DNA from: Methylomonas koyamae
GTDB lineage: Bacteria; Pseudomonadota; Gammaproteobacteria; Methylococcales; Methylomonadaceae
Reading direction: 5' to 3'
DNA length: 64,000 nucleotides
NCBI RefSeq assembly: GCF_019669905.1
Contig: NZ_AP019777.1
Coordinates: 4,340,001-4,404,000 of the forward strand
The notes beneath the pieces are model-generated. The model had not been told where the DNA came from. It saw nothing but the letters and a program-made list of their open reading frames with translations, and ran no database searches. Made by a program: the position numbers and the translations under genes. Below are positions 8,569 through 17,348 of this stretch, in pieces (positions within the stretch are counted from its first letter, which is position 1; each line of letters begins with the position of its first letter).

Positions 8569-9537
8569 TCAAACCGTGGCTTTGTTCAAGCGGTCGTTGA
8601 CCGCGGCCCAGGCTTCGGTCTCGGGCGGCTGTTCGATCAGAATGGTGTCCAGTTCCAGATTGTCCAGCGCCCGCAGCGAGCTATACAGGGCCGGTTCATA
8701 AAGCTCGGCATCGGCCGGCAGCCGGAGAATATGCAGGCAAGGAATTTCGGCAATCTCGGCGCTGAATGCCAATATGCCGATATGTTGGCCTTTGGCGCAG
8801 AGATCGTCGGCCATCGCAATCAAGGTATCGGCCGGACAGAGAAAGGCCATCGTGTTCGGCGCGTAGTGCACCGCCATCATGCCCGGCGCGCGTATCTTGG
8901 TTTGCGGCGACAGCCGAATATCGGCATGCAACACCGCCTTGAGCTGGCTGCGGGTGATACGGCCAGGCCGAAGAATGGTCGGCACGTCGTCACTAAGATC
9001 GATGATGGTCGATTCGACTCCCACCGCACAGGGACCGCCGTCCAGAATGCAGGCCACACTGTCGTCCAGTTCTTCGGCGACGTGCAGGGCTTCGGTAGGG
9101 CTGATGCGGCCGAACCGGTTGGCGGACGGCGCGGCAACGCCGCCACCGAACGCCTGCAGCAACCGTAACGCCACCGGGTTGGCCGGCACCCGCAAACCGA
9201 CCGTGTCCTGGCCGCCGGTGACTGCCAGCGTTACCGAGTCGCGTTTTTTCAAAATCATCGTCAGCGGGCCGGGCCAAAACTTTTCCGCCAAGCGCCAAGC
9301 AGCCTCGGGCACCTGATCGGCCCAATCGGCAATTTGCCCGGCGCCGGCAATATGCACAATCAACGGGTGGTCGGCCGGCCGGCCCTTGGCCGCGAAAATT
9401 TTCGCCACCGCCTCCGGATTGGACGCATCCGCGCCCAGGCCGTAAACGGTTTCAGTCGGAAAGGCGACGAGCTGACCGCCGCGCAGTAAGTCGGCGGCGT
9501 GCTGGATGGATGCTTCGGTGACGGGGGTTGGTTTCAC
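8569..9537 (-). CDS. L-threonylcarbamoyladenylate synthase (Sua5 type)
   Basis: Makes threonylcarbamoyl-AMP from threonine, bicarbonate and ATP for the t6A37 modification of ANN-decoding tRNAs. The N-terminal YrdC/TsaC domain is marked by LVAFPTETVYGLGADASN, KGRPADHPLIVHI and APSANRFGRISPT; a C-terminal Sua5 domain (about residues 210-320) makes it the long form. No ATG is available. The GTG at 9537 gives the usual short N-terminus (KPTPVTEASIQHAADLLRGG); a TTG at 9567 in the same frame is the alternative, and neither has a good SD. tadA follows directly. Confidence 0.9.
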   Translation of the reverse strand: MKPTPVTEASIQHAADLLRGGQLVAFPTETVYGLGADASNPEAVAKIFAAKGRPADHPLIVHIAGAGQIADWADQVPEAAWRLAEKFWPGPLTMILKKRDSVTLAVTGGQDTVGLRVPANPVALRLLQAFGGGVAAPSANRFGRISPTEALHVAEELDDSVACILDGGPCAVGVESTIIDLSDDVPTILRPGRITRSQLKAVLHADIRLSPQTKIRAPGMMAVHYAPNTMAFLCPADTLIAMADDLCAKGQHIGILAFSAEIAEIPCLHILRLPADAELYEPALYSSLRALDNLELDTILIEQPPETEAWAAVNDRLNKATV

Positions 9538-9614
9538 GGATAGAGCCGGACGAAAGGTCGAATTCAAAAAAGAGGGCTGGCCAATCGCTTACCTTGGCCG
9601 ACGCGCTGCACACC

Positions 9615-9637
9615 TCGCCGATAAAGTTTATCGGCGA
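9615..9637. terminator. Near-perfect palindrome behind pycB
   Basis: TCGCCGATAAA-G-TTTATCGGCGA is an 11-bp inverted repeat with a one-base centre, about 45 bases beyond the pycB stop. It has no clear T-run on the minus strand, so it may be a terminator stem or a protein-binding palindrome. Confidence 0.4.
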
Positions 9638-9682
9638 TTCGGCAAAGCGCGTTATTTTACCTTTCGTCTTGCCGCTTTTCTC

Positions 9683-11506
9683 TCAATTTATTTCCACCAA
9701 CACCTCGTTGGGGTTAACCGCATCGCCTTTGGCGACGTAAATGGCTTTAACCACGCCGGCAATCGGCGCGGTGATTTCGGTCTCCATTTTCATCGCTTCG
9801 GTGACCAGCAAGGCCTGACCGGCGTTGACTTTCTGGCCTTCCTTGACCAGCACGTCGATGATGTTGCACGGCATGCTGGTCACCACATCGCCCGGCTCGC
9901 TGGGCCGGCGGCGCTTGCTGGCGATTGCGCTTTGCACCGCGCCATGGGCGCCGCCGTCCAGTACGATTTCGTCCAAGGTCTCGATGACGATTTCTTCCGG
10001 CATGCCGTCCACGGTGAAGTAAAAATGCCGCAGGCTTTGGTTTTTCGGGCCGGCGCCGGTAACTTTGACGTGGTATTGCTCGCCGTGCAGCGCCACGTTG
10101 AATTCGGTCGGGGCTTTTTTGACCTCGCCCGGTTTAGGCGCAGCCTCCAATTCCAACGGCTCCGGCACTAGATTATCGTTCGAACGCAATTCCAGGAATT
10201 GTTTGCCGATTTCCGGAAACATCGCGTAACTCAGTACGTCCTCGTCGTTCAACGCCAGATGGGCGATTTCGCCACGAAGATGCTCGAACTCGGGCTTGAG
10301 CAAATCGGCCGGCCGGCATTCGATGATTTCCTCTTTACCGACCGCCTTGGCCAGCAATTGCGGATTAACCGGCGCCGGCGCCTTGCCGTAGCCGCCGTGC
10401 AGGTAGCGTTTAACCTCGTTGCTGATGGTCTCGTAACGCTTGCCGATCAGCACGTTCAACACCGCCTGGGTGCCGACGATTTGCGAGGTCGGCGTCACCA
10501 GCGGCGGATAACCCAAGTCTTTGCGCACTTCCGGGATTTCCCGATAAACCTCGTCGATCCGATCCAAGGCGTTGCGCTCTTTTAGCTGGTTGGCCAGATT
10601 GGAGATCATGCCGCCCGGCACTTGAAAGATATGCACGCGGGTGTCGATGCCGGTGAAGGCGCTTTCGAAGCGTTGGTATTTTTTGCGGACTTCGGCGAAA
10701 TAATCGTTTGCCGCCTGCAATTTATCCAAGTCCAAACCGGTGTCGTATTCGGTACCGCGCAATGCGGTGACCAGGCTTTCGGTCGGCGGATGGCTGGTGC
10801 CGCCGGCCCACGACGACAGCGCGGTATCGACGTGCTCGCAACCGGCTTCGATAGCCTTGATCTGGCACATCTCCGCCAAGCCGGCCGTGGCATGGCAATG
10901 CAGATGCAACGGCAAATCGACGGCGTCTTTCAGAGCTTTGACCAGTTCGCCGGCAATATAAGGCGTCAACAAACCGGCCATGTCCTTGATCGCAATCGAA
11001 TTACAGCCCAGGTTGGCCAAACCTTTACCCAATTTAATGAAACTGGCGATGTCGTGTACCGGACTGGTGGTATAGCAAATCGTGCCCTGGGCGTGTTTGC
11101 CTGCTGCGCGGGTGGCTTCGATGGCGGTTTCCAGATTACGGATGTCGTTCAGGGCGTCGAAGATGCGGAATACGTCCATGCCGTTGCGGGCGGCGGTCTC
11201 GACGAACTTACGCACCACGTCGTCGGAATAGTGCCGATAACCGAGCAGGTTTTGGCCGCGCAGCAGCATCTGCAATTTGGTATTGGGTAGGGCTGCTTTC
11301 AGTTTGCTCAAGCGCTCCCAAGGGTCTTCTTTCAAGAAGCGCAAGCAGGCGTCGAAGGTGGCGCCGCCCCAGCATTCCAACGACCAATAGCCGATGTCGT
11401 CCAGCATCGCGCAAGCCGGCAACATGTCTTCGGTGCGCATCCGGGTGGCGATCAGCGACTGGTGGGCGTCGCGCAGAATAACGTCGGTTACATACACTTT
11501 GCTCAT
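9683..11506 (-). CDS. pycB: Pyruvate carboxylase subunit B (carboxyltransferase and biotin carrier)
   Basis: A 607-residue protein. The N-terminal HMG-CoA lyase-like TIM barrel starts DVILRDAHQSLIATRMRTED, then comes a conserved carboxylase domain (about 300-460) and a C-terminal biotinyl domain with EAMKMET, where Lys573 is the biotin site. It moves CO2 from biotin to pyruvate to give oxaloacetate. The sodium-pumping oxaloacetate decarboxylase alpha subunit has the same layout, but the partner gene upstream is a biotin carboxylase and no beta or gamma subunit is present, so pyruvate carboxylase is the better call. SD AAGGA precedes the ATG; pycA ends 16 bases before. Confidence 0.9.
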   Translation of the reverse strand: MSKVYVTDVILRDAHQSLIATRMRTEDMLPACAMLDDIGYWSLECWGGATFDACLRFLKEDPWERLSKLKAALPNTKLQMLLRGQNLLGYRHYSDDVVRKFVETAARNGMDVFRIFDALNDIRNLETAIEATRAAGKHAQGTICYTTSPVHDIASFIKLGKGLANLGCNSIAIKDMAGLLTPYIAGELVKALKDAVDLPLHLHCHATAGLAEMCQIKAIEAGCEHVDTALSSWAGGTSHPPTESLVTALRGTEYDTGLDLDKLQAANDYFAEVRKKYQRFESAFTGIDTRVHIFQVPGGMISNLANQLKERNALDRIDEVYREIPEVRKDLGYPPLVTPTSQIVGTQAVLNVLIGKRYETISNEVKRYLHGGYGKAPAPVNPQLLAKAVGKEEIIECRPADLLKPEFEHLRGEIAHLALNDEDVLSYAMFPEIGKQFLELRSNDNLVPEPLELEAAPKPGEVKKAPTEFNVALHGEQYHVKVTGAGPKNQSLRHFYFTVDGMPEEIVIETLDEIVLDGGAHGAVQSAIASKRRRPSEPGDVVTSMPCNIIDVLVKEGQKVNAGQALLVTEAMKMETEITAPIAGVVKAIYVAKGDAVNPNEVLVEIN

Positions 11507-11521
11507 GAGAGTTTCCTTGGC

Positions 11522-12940
11522 TTAGAGGCCGGTATGGGAAGCGACAACGGCCGCCAGCACGCTGGCCAGAATTTCCGGGCGCGGTTTGTTGGAGTAATTG
11601 ATCAAATCGGGATTGGCTTCGACGAAACCGGTGTTGAAGCGGCCGCGGCGGAAATCGGGGTGCGCCAGTATCCGCAGGTAATAGGGAATCGTGGTTTTGA
11701 TGCCGAACAAACCCATGTCCTTCAAGGCCCGCTCGCCGCGATTGATCGCATCTTCCCAGGTCATCGCGCTGACGATGACTTTGGCCAGCATCGAATCGTA
11801 AAACGGCGGCACTTCGTAGCCGGTATAAATCGCGGTGTCGGTACGCACGCCGGGGCCGCCGGGTGCGTAGTAACGGGAAATGTGGCCGAAGCTGGGCAGG
11901 AAATTGTTTTTCGGGTCCTCGGCGTTGACCCGAAACTGGATTGCATAACCGCGTCTGACGATTTCTTCCTGCTTGAAACGTAGCGGCAGACCGGCGGCGA
12001 CCCGAATCTGTTCTTCGACGATGTCGACGCCGGTAATCGTTTCGGTGATCGTGTGTTCGACCTGCACGCGGGTATTCATTTCCATGAAATAAAAGCGGCC
12101 GTTGCTGTCCAGCAAAAACTCGACAGTACCAGCGTTGGTGTAACCGACCGCTTTGGCCGCCATCACCGCCAGACCGCCCAGGTACTGGCGCTGAGCTTCG
12201 TCCAGTTGCGGCGACGGGGCGATTTCGATCAGTTTCTGGTTGCGGCGCTGTACCGAACAATCGCGCTCGAATAAATGGATAGTGTTGCCGAATTGGTCGG
12301 CCAACACTTGCACCTCAATATGAATCGGATTGACGACGCATTTTTCCAGGAACACGTCGGCACTACCGAAGGCCTTGGTCGCTTCGGAAATGACGCGTTG
12401 ATAATTTTGCCGCAACTCGTCGGGGTTATCGCAACGGCGGATGCCACGGCCGCCGCCGCCGGAGGTGGCTTTCAACATGATCGGGTAGCCGATCTGCTCG
12501 GCCACCTGCAAGGCCTGCTCGACATTTTCGAGGTTGCCGTCGGAACCGGGCGTCACCGGCAGCCCGGCGGCTTTCATCGCCGCCCGCGCTTCGGTCTTGT
12601 CGCCCATGCGCTGGATGACTTCCGCCGACGGCCCGATAAAGACTAATCCGCGCTCCTGACAGGCTTTGGCAAATTGGGCGTTTTCCGACAGGAAGCCGTA
12701 GCCCGGATGAATCGCATCGCAACCGGTGCGCAACGCCAAGTCGACCAAGCCGTAGATATTCAGGTAACCCGCCAACGGCTCGCTGCCGATGTAATAAGAC
12801 TCGTCGGCCTTTTTGACGTGCAGGGCAAAGCGGTCGGCTTCGGAATAGATCGCTGCGGAACGGATGCCCATTTCGGCGCAGGCGCGAATGATGCGGACGG
12901 CAATCTCGCCGCGATTGGCGATCAGGATTTTGCGTAACAT
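11522..12940 (-). CDS. pycA: Pyruvate carboxylase subunit A (biotin carboxylase)
   Basis: A 472-residue ATP-grasp enzyme that carboxylates biotin with bicarbonate and ATP. It shows the biotin carboxylase N-domain (MLRKILIANRGEIAVRIIRA), the glycine-rich ATP loop (KATSGGGGRGIR), MEMNTRVQVEH and FRVNAEDPKNNFLPS. The general AccC of acetyl-CoA carboxylase looks similar, but adjacency to pycB makes it the pyruvate carboxylase subunit. Together they give anaplerotic oxaloacetate, useful for an organism that assimilates C1 units. SD GGAAA precedes the ATG. A divergent spacer of about 370 bases lies upstream. Confidence 0.9.
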   Translation of the reverse strand: MLRKILIANRGEIAVRIIRACAEMGIRSAAIYSEADRFALHVKKADESYYIGSEPLAGYLNIYGLVDLALRTGCDAIHPGYGFLSENAQFAKACQERGLVFIGPSAEVIQRMGDKTEARAAMKAAGLPVTPGSDGNLENVEQALQVAEQIGYPIMLKATSGGGGRGIRRCDNPDELRQNYQRVISEATKAFGSADVFLEKCVVNPIHIEVQVLADQFGNTIHLFERDCSVQRRNQKLIEIAPSPQLDEAQRQYLGGLAVMAAKAVGYTNAGTVEFLLDSNGRFYFMEMNTRVQVEHTITETITGVDIVEEQIRVAAGLPLRFKQEEIVRRGYAIQFRVNAEDPKNNFLPSFGHISRYYAPGGPGVRTDTAIYTGYEVPPFYDSMLAKVIVSAMTWEDAINRGERALKDMGLFGIKTTIPYYLRILAHPDFRRGRFNTGFVEANPDLINYSNKPRPEILASVLAAVVASHTGL

Positions 12941-13208
12941 GATTTTTCCAATGCGGTTCCGGGACTGGATACTACTCTAACAACTTATCGATATCTTTCA
13001 ACCTTAAAACCGCCGGGCGGCCCGACTTGACTGCGCTCCGCCAATCCGGCGGAAATCGGCGGGAAATGCCCCGGCATTTCGCCGAAAACAGGCATCGCCG
13101 AGCAGGTAACTTGCTGCGTTAGCGACAATTTGTCAGCAGTGCGTGTCGATATCCGGACAGTAACGCCGGACAGGCTTGGAAAATCCATCCGAATCAAACT
13201 ATTGCAAT

Positions 13209-13224
13209 TGGCATATATAATGCT
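13209..13224 (+). promoter_or_regulatory. Sigma-54 (-24/-12) promoter candidate
   Basis: TGGCATATATAATGCT fits the RpoN consensus TGGCAYR-N4-TTGCW at every defined position except one T (A here). The invariant GG and GC are exactly 10 bases apart. It lies 83 bases before the ATG of the PEP-CTERM-like gene, on the same strand. A gene for RpoN is in this window (31069-32505). The promoter call is a pattern match without experiment. Confidence 0.6.
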
Positions 13225-13264
13225 ATCCTGATATTGCACAGGATGCCTGAGCCTAGCGCTCAGG
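13225..13264. promoter_or_regulatory. Two inverted repeats in the leader
   Basis: ATCCTG-N8-CAGGAT (13225-13244) is followed at once by CCTGAGC-N5-GCTCAGG (13246-13264). Both sit just after the sigma-54 site, so they would be in the transcribed leader or overlap its start. They could be an operator pair or RNA stems controlling the PEP-CTERM-like gene. Which one is unknown. Confidence 0.45.
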
Positions 13265-13306
13265 GTTGTCACCTCTAAATTAATCACCGATTTTCGAGGT
13301 TTTATT

Positions 13307-13714
13307 ATGGAAAAACACAAAGCGCTATTTCTCGTTTTGCTATCGCTCTGCCTGTCCGGACTTGCGGTTTTATCATCGCAAGCTGTCGCAGCAACCGCCG
13401 AACACCGATCCGATCCGGCCGCTAATCCCGCTCTGCAATTACCGGCAGCGTTCTCTTGGCGCGAGACCGTACTGAGCCTTGCCGAGCACGCCGAACGCGG
13501 CGCCAGTGCCGCAGTCCGCGAAACCTTGACCGGCCTACAACACTGGCTGGATTTCGGCATGCAGGCCGGATTTTTCGGCTGGATCGGCGCACCTTCGTTG
13601 CTCGAAGCGTTGCCGCTGCAAAATCCGGAAACCGCGTTGCCCGGTGCGGTGTGGCTGCTACTGGGCGGCCTGTTAGGCGTTTTAAGCCGAAAAAAACGCC
13701 GCTTGGTTGCTTAA
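13307..13714 (+). CDS. Secreted protein with PEP-CTERM-like C-terminal anchor
   Basis: A 135-residue protein with a signal peptide (LFLVLLSLCLSGLAVLSSQAVA, cleavage near residue 29) and a C-terminal sorting-type tail. The tail is ETALPGAVW, a hydrophobic helix (LLLGGLLGVLS) and the basic end RKKRRLVA. This resembles the exosortase-recognised VPLPAAxWLF-helix-RK variant of PEP-CTERM tails common in Methylococcales, with G replacing an A. The middle part is helical and has no known domain. SD GAGG precedes the ATG. Upstream lie a sigma-54 site and inverted repeats, downstream a hairpin. No exosortase gene is in the window. It could instead be a plain membrane-anchored protein. Confidence 0.65.
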   Translation: MEKHKALFLVLLSLCLSGLAVLSSQAVAATAEHRSDPAANPALQLPAAFSWRETVLSLAEHAERGASAAVRETLTGLQHWLDFGMQAGFFGWIGAPSLLEALPLQNPETALPGAVWLLLGGLLGVLSRKKRRLVA

Positions 13715-13730
13715 ATTTCTGCCCTTCTCC

Positions 13731-13770
13731 CGTTACCGGCCGGATAACTTCCGCCGGTAACGAATCTTTT
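13731..13770 (+). terminator. Likely terminator of the PEP-CTERM-like gene
   Basis: CGTTACCGG (13731-13739) pairs with CCGGTAACG (13754-13762) around a 14-base loop, followed by AATCTTTT. It stands 17 bases past the stop codon. Confidence 0.55.
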
Positions 13771-13966
13771 CGGTGGCTTCCGCCCCAACCCGGATCAGAC
13801 AAGTCCACCACCGGCGCCACACCGCCCAACGCGCGTTAGCCGACCTCAAAATTAATCGCCATCACCAATTTGGCAGGCGTCGCATTTTGGCTAATAATTG
13901 CCGGAAGCTATTGCAGCCGGTTTGCGTTTAGAACGGCTTGTTTGCCATAAACTTCAGGAATCGCCC

Positions 13967-15061
13967 ATGCCAGAGACCGTAACCGATACTGCAGACCCAT
14001 TTCAATTTCGCACCCTGCAACCGGAGGACATCGGCGAATGCATTCGGATCGCAATCGCGAATTTCGACGAATTTCGCGACCACCCGCAATACATAAGCCA
14101 ATGGTTCGAGCGGCGCATCGTGCATAACCCCTGGCAAAGCTCGCTGCCCGGCCCGGGCGTCGGCGTCTGGCACGGTTCGCGCCTAATAGGTTTTAGAGCC
14201 ATGTTTGCTCAGCCTTGGTGGTTGAACGGAAAATCCACCGTAATTGCCTTCTGCGCGAACACCAGTGTCGATCAGCAATATCGAGGAAAGGGACTGGCAA
14301 CGCAATTAATTTCCGAAACCAAAAATTTTTCGGCGATTACCGGCAGCGTAACCGCGGGCGACATTACCCAAAAAGCTTACCGGAAATTGGATTACCTGCC
14401 GATCGGCGGCGAGAGCAACGACTTCTTTCGCCTGCGCATCGGTTATCGCGGCTCCTGGGAAAAACGGGTCGGCAAAACGATGGGCCGCATTCTGGGCGGC
14501 GCCTTCGATCTCGGTTTAAGCTGGCGCGACCGGAAATTGTACCGCCACGAATTCGTTTTGGAAGAGACAGGTCATTGCGGAGCCGAGTTCGATTCGCTTT
14601 GGGATAGTGCAAAAGCGGCTTACCCGTCGTGCCTGGAGCGAAGCAGTCGCTACCTGAACTGGCGCCTGTTCGAATTCCCAACCTGCCCGTTACAATTACT
14701 GGCGCTACGCGACAGTAACGGAGAGTTGCGCGCTTATGCCATCTGGCACCGGCAAAGCTTTGCCGACTCGGTCAGCATGGCAGTGCTGCGCGACGTATTT
14801 TATCTGCCGCAAGACGAGCCGGCCATCCGCGGCTTGCTGTACCATGTCTTCGCTTACTGGCGAAAAAACGGCATCAGTTGGGGGAACTTGGAAGTGGCTA
14901 CACCGCGTTTAACCGCGTTGTTCAAAGAATTAGGCTACGAAGCGCTGGGCTCTCACGGCAACCGCTACCAAATATACAGCAACCCGCCGTTGCCCGACGC
15001 GGTGTTATCCGAGTGGTACCGGAGCGGCATCGACGGCGACTATTTCGACCATCCGTTATAG
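13967..15061 (+). CDS. GNAT-type acyltransferase, long form
   Basis: A 364-residue protein. The first half carries a GNAT acetyltransferase fold: FRTLQPEDIGECIRIAIANF, then VDQQYRGKGLATQLISE, which is the acetyl-CoA loop (Q/RxxGxG/A). The second half (about 190-364) resembles a second, degenerate GNAT-like lobe with RYLNWRLFEFP, as in long acyltransferases found in exopolysaccharide clusters. The substrate is unknown. The ATG at 13967 has an AGGA site; a longer frame from 13898 lacks one. The glycosyltransferase gene follows 36 bases later on the same strand, suggesting a shared role in a surface glycan, which is inference. Confidence 0.7.
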   Translation: MPETVTDTADPFQFRTLQPEDIGECIRIAIANFDEFRDHPQYISQWFERRIVHNPWQSSLPGPGVGVWHGSRLIGFRAMFAQPWWLNGKSTVIAFCANTSVDQQYRGKGLATQLISETKNFSAITGSVTAGDITQKAYRKLDYLPIGGESNDFFRLRIGYRGSWEKRVGKTMGRILGGAFDLGLSWRDRKLYRHEFVLEETGHCGAEFDSLWDSAKAAYPSCLERSSRYLNWRLFEFPTCPLQLLALRDSNGELRAYAIWHRQSFADSVSMAVLRDVFYLPQDEPAIRGLLYHVFAYWRKNGISWGNLEVATPRLTALFKELGYEALGSHGNRYQIYSNPPLPDAVLSEWYRSGIDGDYFDHPL

Positions 15062-15097
15062 CCCGCTGCGACTGCCGCCTAACCTGTCTGGAAATAT

Positions 15098-16036
15098 ATG
15101 TTGAACGCTTCCGTCATTATCAGTACGCGCAACCGGGCGCACATCCTGCCGCGCTTATTCGATGCGCTTGCCGACATGCGTTTAGCTGCGAATACAAGCT
15201 GGGAGTTGCTGCTGATCGACAATGGCAGCACCGACGACACTGCGCAAGTGGTCGCAGACGAAGCGGCGGCCGGCCGTTTGCCGTTGATGATGCTGTCGGA
15301 ACCCATTCCCGGTAAATCCAGAGCGTTAAACCGGGCCATGCGCGCAGCCCGCGGCGAGCTGCTGGTGTTTACCGACGACGATGTCGAACCTAGCCCTGCC
15401 TGGCTGCAGGCCTATATCGATGCAGCAGCACAGCATCCCGAATTTGACGGTTTTGCCGGAAAAGTTTTACCGAAATGGTTGGGACAGATTCCGGATTGGC
15501 TGCATACCGAAGGGCCTTTTGCGCTACCGCGCGGCATCACCAACACGCGGGATTTTGGCGACGCTCAAGGCGTGTTGGCTATTGACGTGATTCCGGGCGG
15601 CGTCAACACGGCCCTCCGGTCCGGCGCGGCCGCCAGAAACGGTTGGTTTCGAGAAGACCTGGGGCCCGGTACAACGATTCCGTTTACCGAAGATACCGAC
15701 TACATGCGCCGTTACCGCGCAGGCGGCGGCACTTTTTGGTATGTGCCGGACGCTTTATTATTCCATTGCAACATTCCTGAGCGGATGACCAAAGACTATG
15801 TCCGACACTGGATGCACGAGGTTGCCCGCTGTCAGATTCTCGCCTTCGGCAAGAAACCGGCCGGCAAATGCTTGGCCGGAGTACCGCTGTATTTGTGGCG
15901 GCAATGGATCGCTCGCGGCCTGTGCAGTTGCCTGGAACCTAGACCGGACCAAAGGCTGCAATTGCAAATGAAATGGCGCTTTACGGCCGGAGAGATTCGC
16001 GGATACCGGGAGTTACAGGCTATCGGCAACAAATAA
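15098..16036 (+). CDS. Family 2 glycosyltransferase
   Basis: A 312-residue GT-A fold glycosyltransferase. It begins NASVIISTRNRAHILPRLFD and has LLLIDNGSTDDT, the metal-binding DDD in VFTDDDVEPS, and a later ED (PFTEDTDYMRRYRAGGG) that serves as the catalytic acid region. No membrane helices are evident beyond a weak C-terminal segment. SD TCTGGA precedes the ATG. It is likely cotranscribed with the GNAT gene; sugar donor and acceptor are unknown. An extracellular or surface glycan is the best guess from the neighbours. Confidence 0.85.
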   Translation: MLNASVIISTRNRAHILPRLFDALADMRLAANTSWELLLIDNGSTDDTAQVVADEAAAGRLPLMMLSEPIPGKSRALNRAMRAARGELLVFTDDDVEPSPAWLQAYIDAAAQHPEFDGFAGKVLPKWLGQIPDWLHTEGPFALPRGITNTRDFGDAQGVLAIDVIPGGVNTALRSGAAARNGWFREDLGPGTTIPFTEDTDYMRRYRAGGGTFWYVPDALLFHCNIPERMTKDYVRHWMHEVARCQILAFGKKPAGKCLAGVPLYLWRQWIARGLCSCLEPRPDQRLQLQMKWRFTAGEIRGYRELQAIGNK

Positions 16037-16054
16037 ACTGCCGCCCGGACGCAC

Positions 16055-16657
16055 TCACTTCAACTGAAACTGCAAGTGCTTCCACATCTTGTCGGCGAGA
16101 ATCGGCTGCGCCAGCGCATTGGGGTGTATGCCGTCCTGTTGCATCAACTCAGGCCGTAACACGATGTCCTCCAGAAGAAAGGGGACGTAGGATATCTTGA
16201 ACTCTTGCGCCAGTTCCGGGTAAATGTCGTAAAACATCTCCACGTAGCGTTTGCCGTAGTTGGGCGGAATTTTCATCGCCAGCAGAATCACTTTGGCTCC
16301 GGCTTGCAGCGACTTTCCTATGATAGCCGCCAAATTGGCCTCCATTTCCTCCGGCGACAACCCGCGCAGTCCGTCGTTCGCGCCCAACTCCAGCAGCAAA
16401 ATGTCGGGCTTGTGGTTGACCAATATCGGCGGCAAACGAGCTAAGCCGCCGGCGGTGGTATCGCCGCTGATACTTTCGTTGTAGATCGTATAGTCGAAGC
16501 CGCGCGCGGCGATTTTTTTTTGCAACAAGGCCACCCAACCTTGCTGAACTTCGATACCGTAGCCGGCACTAATACTGTCTCCAAGCACGACGATCGATTT
16601 GGCCGACGCGCAAATGGGCAAAACACTCAATACTAAGGCAAGGACTACGCTATACAT
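16055..16657 (-). CDS. tesA: Arylesterase / acyl-CoA thioesterase I, SGNH hydrolase
   Basis: A 200-residue periplasmic esterase of the SGNH family like E. coli TesA. A signal peptide ([19 protein letters not shown]) leads into block I with the nucleophile serine (VVLGDSISAGYGIE). Block III is GANDGLRG, and block V with the Asp-His pair is QDGIHPN. It cleaves thioesters and aryl or lysophospholipid esters in vitro. The ATG at 16657 overlaps the ATG of ybbA on the other strand in the tetramer CATG; a GTG at 16666 adds three residues and is the alternative start. The divergent pairing with ybbA is the same as in E. coli. Confidence 0.9.
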   Translation of the reverse strand: MYSVVLALVLSVLPICASAKSIVVLGDSISAGYGIEVQQGWVALLQKKIAARGFDYTIYNESISGDTTAGGLARLPPILVNHKPDILLLELGANDGLRGLSPEEMEANLAAIIGKSLQAGAKVILLAMKIPPNYGKRYVEMFYDIYPELAQEFKISYVPFLLEDIVLRPELMQQDGIHPNALAQPILADKMWKHLQFQLK

Positions 16658-17348
16658 GATAAACACTCATTCCAATCAACCCGCTTCCGCCATTATCAGC
16701 GCCCGTAAATTAGGCAAAGCGGTTCCAACATCCGAAGGCACCCTGCATATCTTGGCATCGGTCGATCTAATCATCAAGCGCGGCGAGAGCGTCGCCATCG
16801 TCGGCGAATCCGGCTCGGGCAAATCCACCTTGCTCAGCCTACTGGCCGGCCTGGACACTCCGAGCACCGGCTCGGTCGAAATCGACGGCCGCGACTTGAA
16901 CCGCTTGAATGAAGACGGCCGGGCTTCACTACGCAACGAATTGGTCGGCTTCGTATTCCAGTCGTTTCAATTACTGCCCGGTTTAACGGCGCTTGAGAAC
17001 GTGATGCTGCCGCTGGAACTGAGCGGCGTGGCCGACGCCGAGCAAGCGGCGCGGGCACTGTTGCAACGCGTCGGCCTGGCTCAACGCCTGCAACACACGC
17101 CGCGGCAGCTTTCCGGCGGCGAACAACAGCGCGTGGCCTTGGCTCGCGCCTTCGTCAGCCGGCCGGCAATTTTGTTCGCCGACGAACCCACCGGCAATCT
17201 GGACCGGAAAACCGGCGCTAACGTCGTCGACCTGTTATTCGAACTGAACCAGGAACAAGCTACCACGCTGATTCTGGTCACTCACGACATGTCTTTGGCC
17301 GCCCGCTGCCAACGCACCATCCGCCTGGAAGCCGGGAGCATCGTATGA
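16656..17348 (+). CDS. ybbA: ABC exporter ATP-binding protein, YbbA/LolD family
   Basis: A 230-residue ABC ATPase of the MacB/LolD type. Walker A is GESGSGKST, the signature is [14 protein letters not shown], Walker B is [12 protein letters not shown], and the H-loop is [11 protein letters not shown]. The residues after the D-loop ([15 protein letters not shown]) follow E. coli YbbA closely. It works with the permease encoded by the next gene, which overlaps it by 4 bases (ATGA). The complex is thought to act on the periplasmic side or membrane lipids, with no proven substrate. The start codon overlaps that of tesA head to head. Confidence 0.9.
   Translation: MINTHSNQPASAIISARKLGKAVPTSEGTLHILASVDLIIKRGESVAIVGESGSGKSTLLSLLAGLDTPSTGSVEIDGRDLNRLNEDGRASLRNELVGFVFQSFQLLPGLTALENVMLPLELSGVADAEQAARALLQRVGLAQRLQHTPRQLSGGEQQRVALARAFVSRPAILFADEPTGNLDRKTGANVVDLLFELNQEQATTLILVTHDMSLAARCQRTIRLEAGSIV

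Noticed and set aside
8569..9567. TTG at 9567 as the start of the Sua5-type gene
   Set aside because: No ribosome site and ten extra residues before the family N-terminus; the GTG at 9537 is preferred, but the point is not settled.
9683..11506. Oxaloacetate decarboxylase alpha subunit (sodium pump)
   Set aside because: The partner gene upstream is a biotin carboxylase and the membrane subunits are missing; pyruvate carboxylase subunit B fits better.
12985..13560. Minus-strand open frame of 191 codons
   Set aside because: It runs across the sigma-54 promoter, leader and start of the PEP-CTERM-like gene, has no ribosome site and no protein-like pattern; taken as a shadow frame.
13880..13910. 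TGGC...TTGCC before the GNAT gene as a sigma-54 site
   Set aside because: GG and GC are 9 bases apart instead of 10, and the rest of the consensus is poor.
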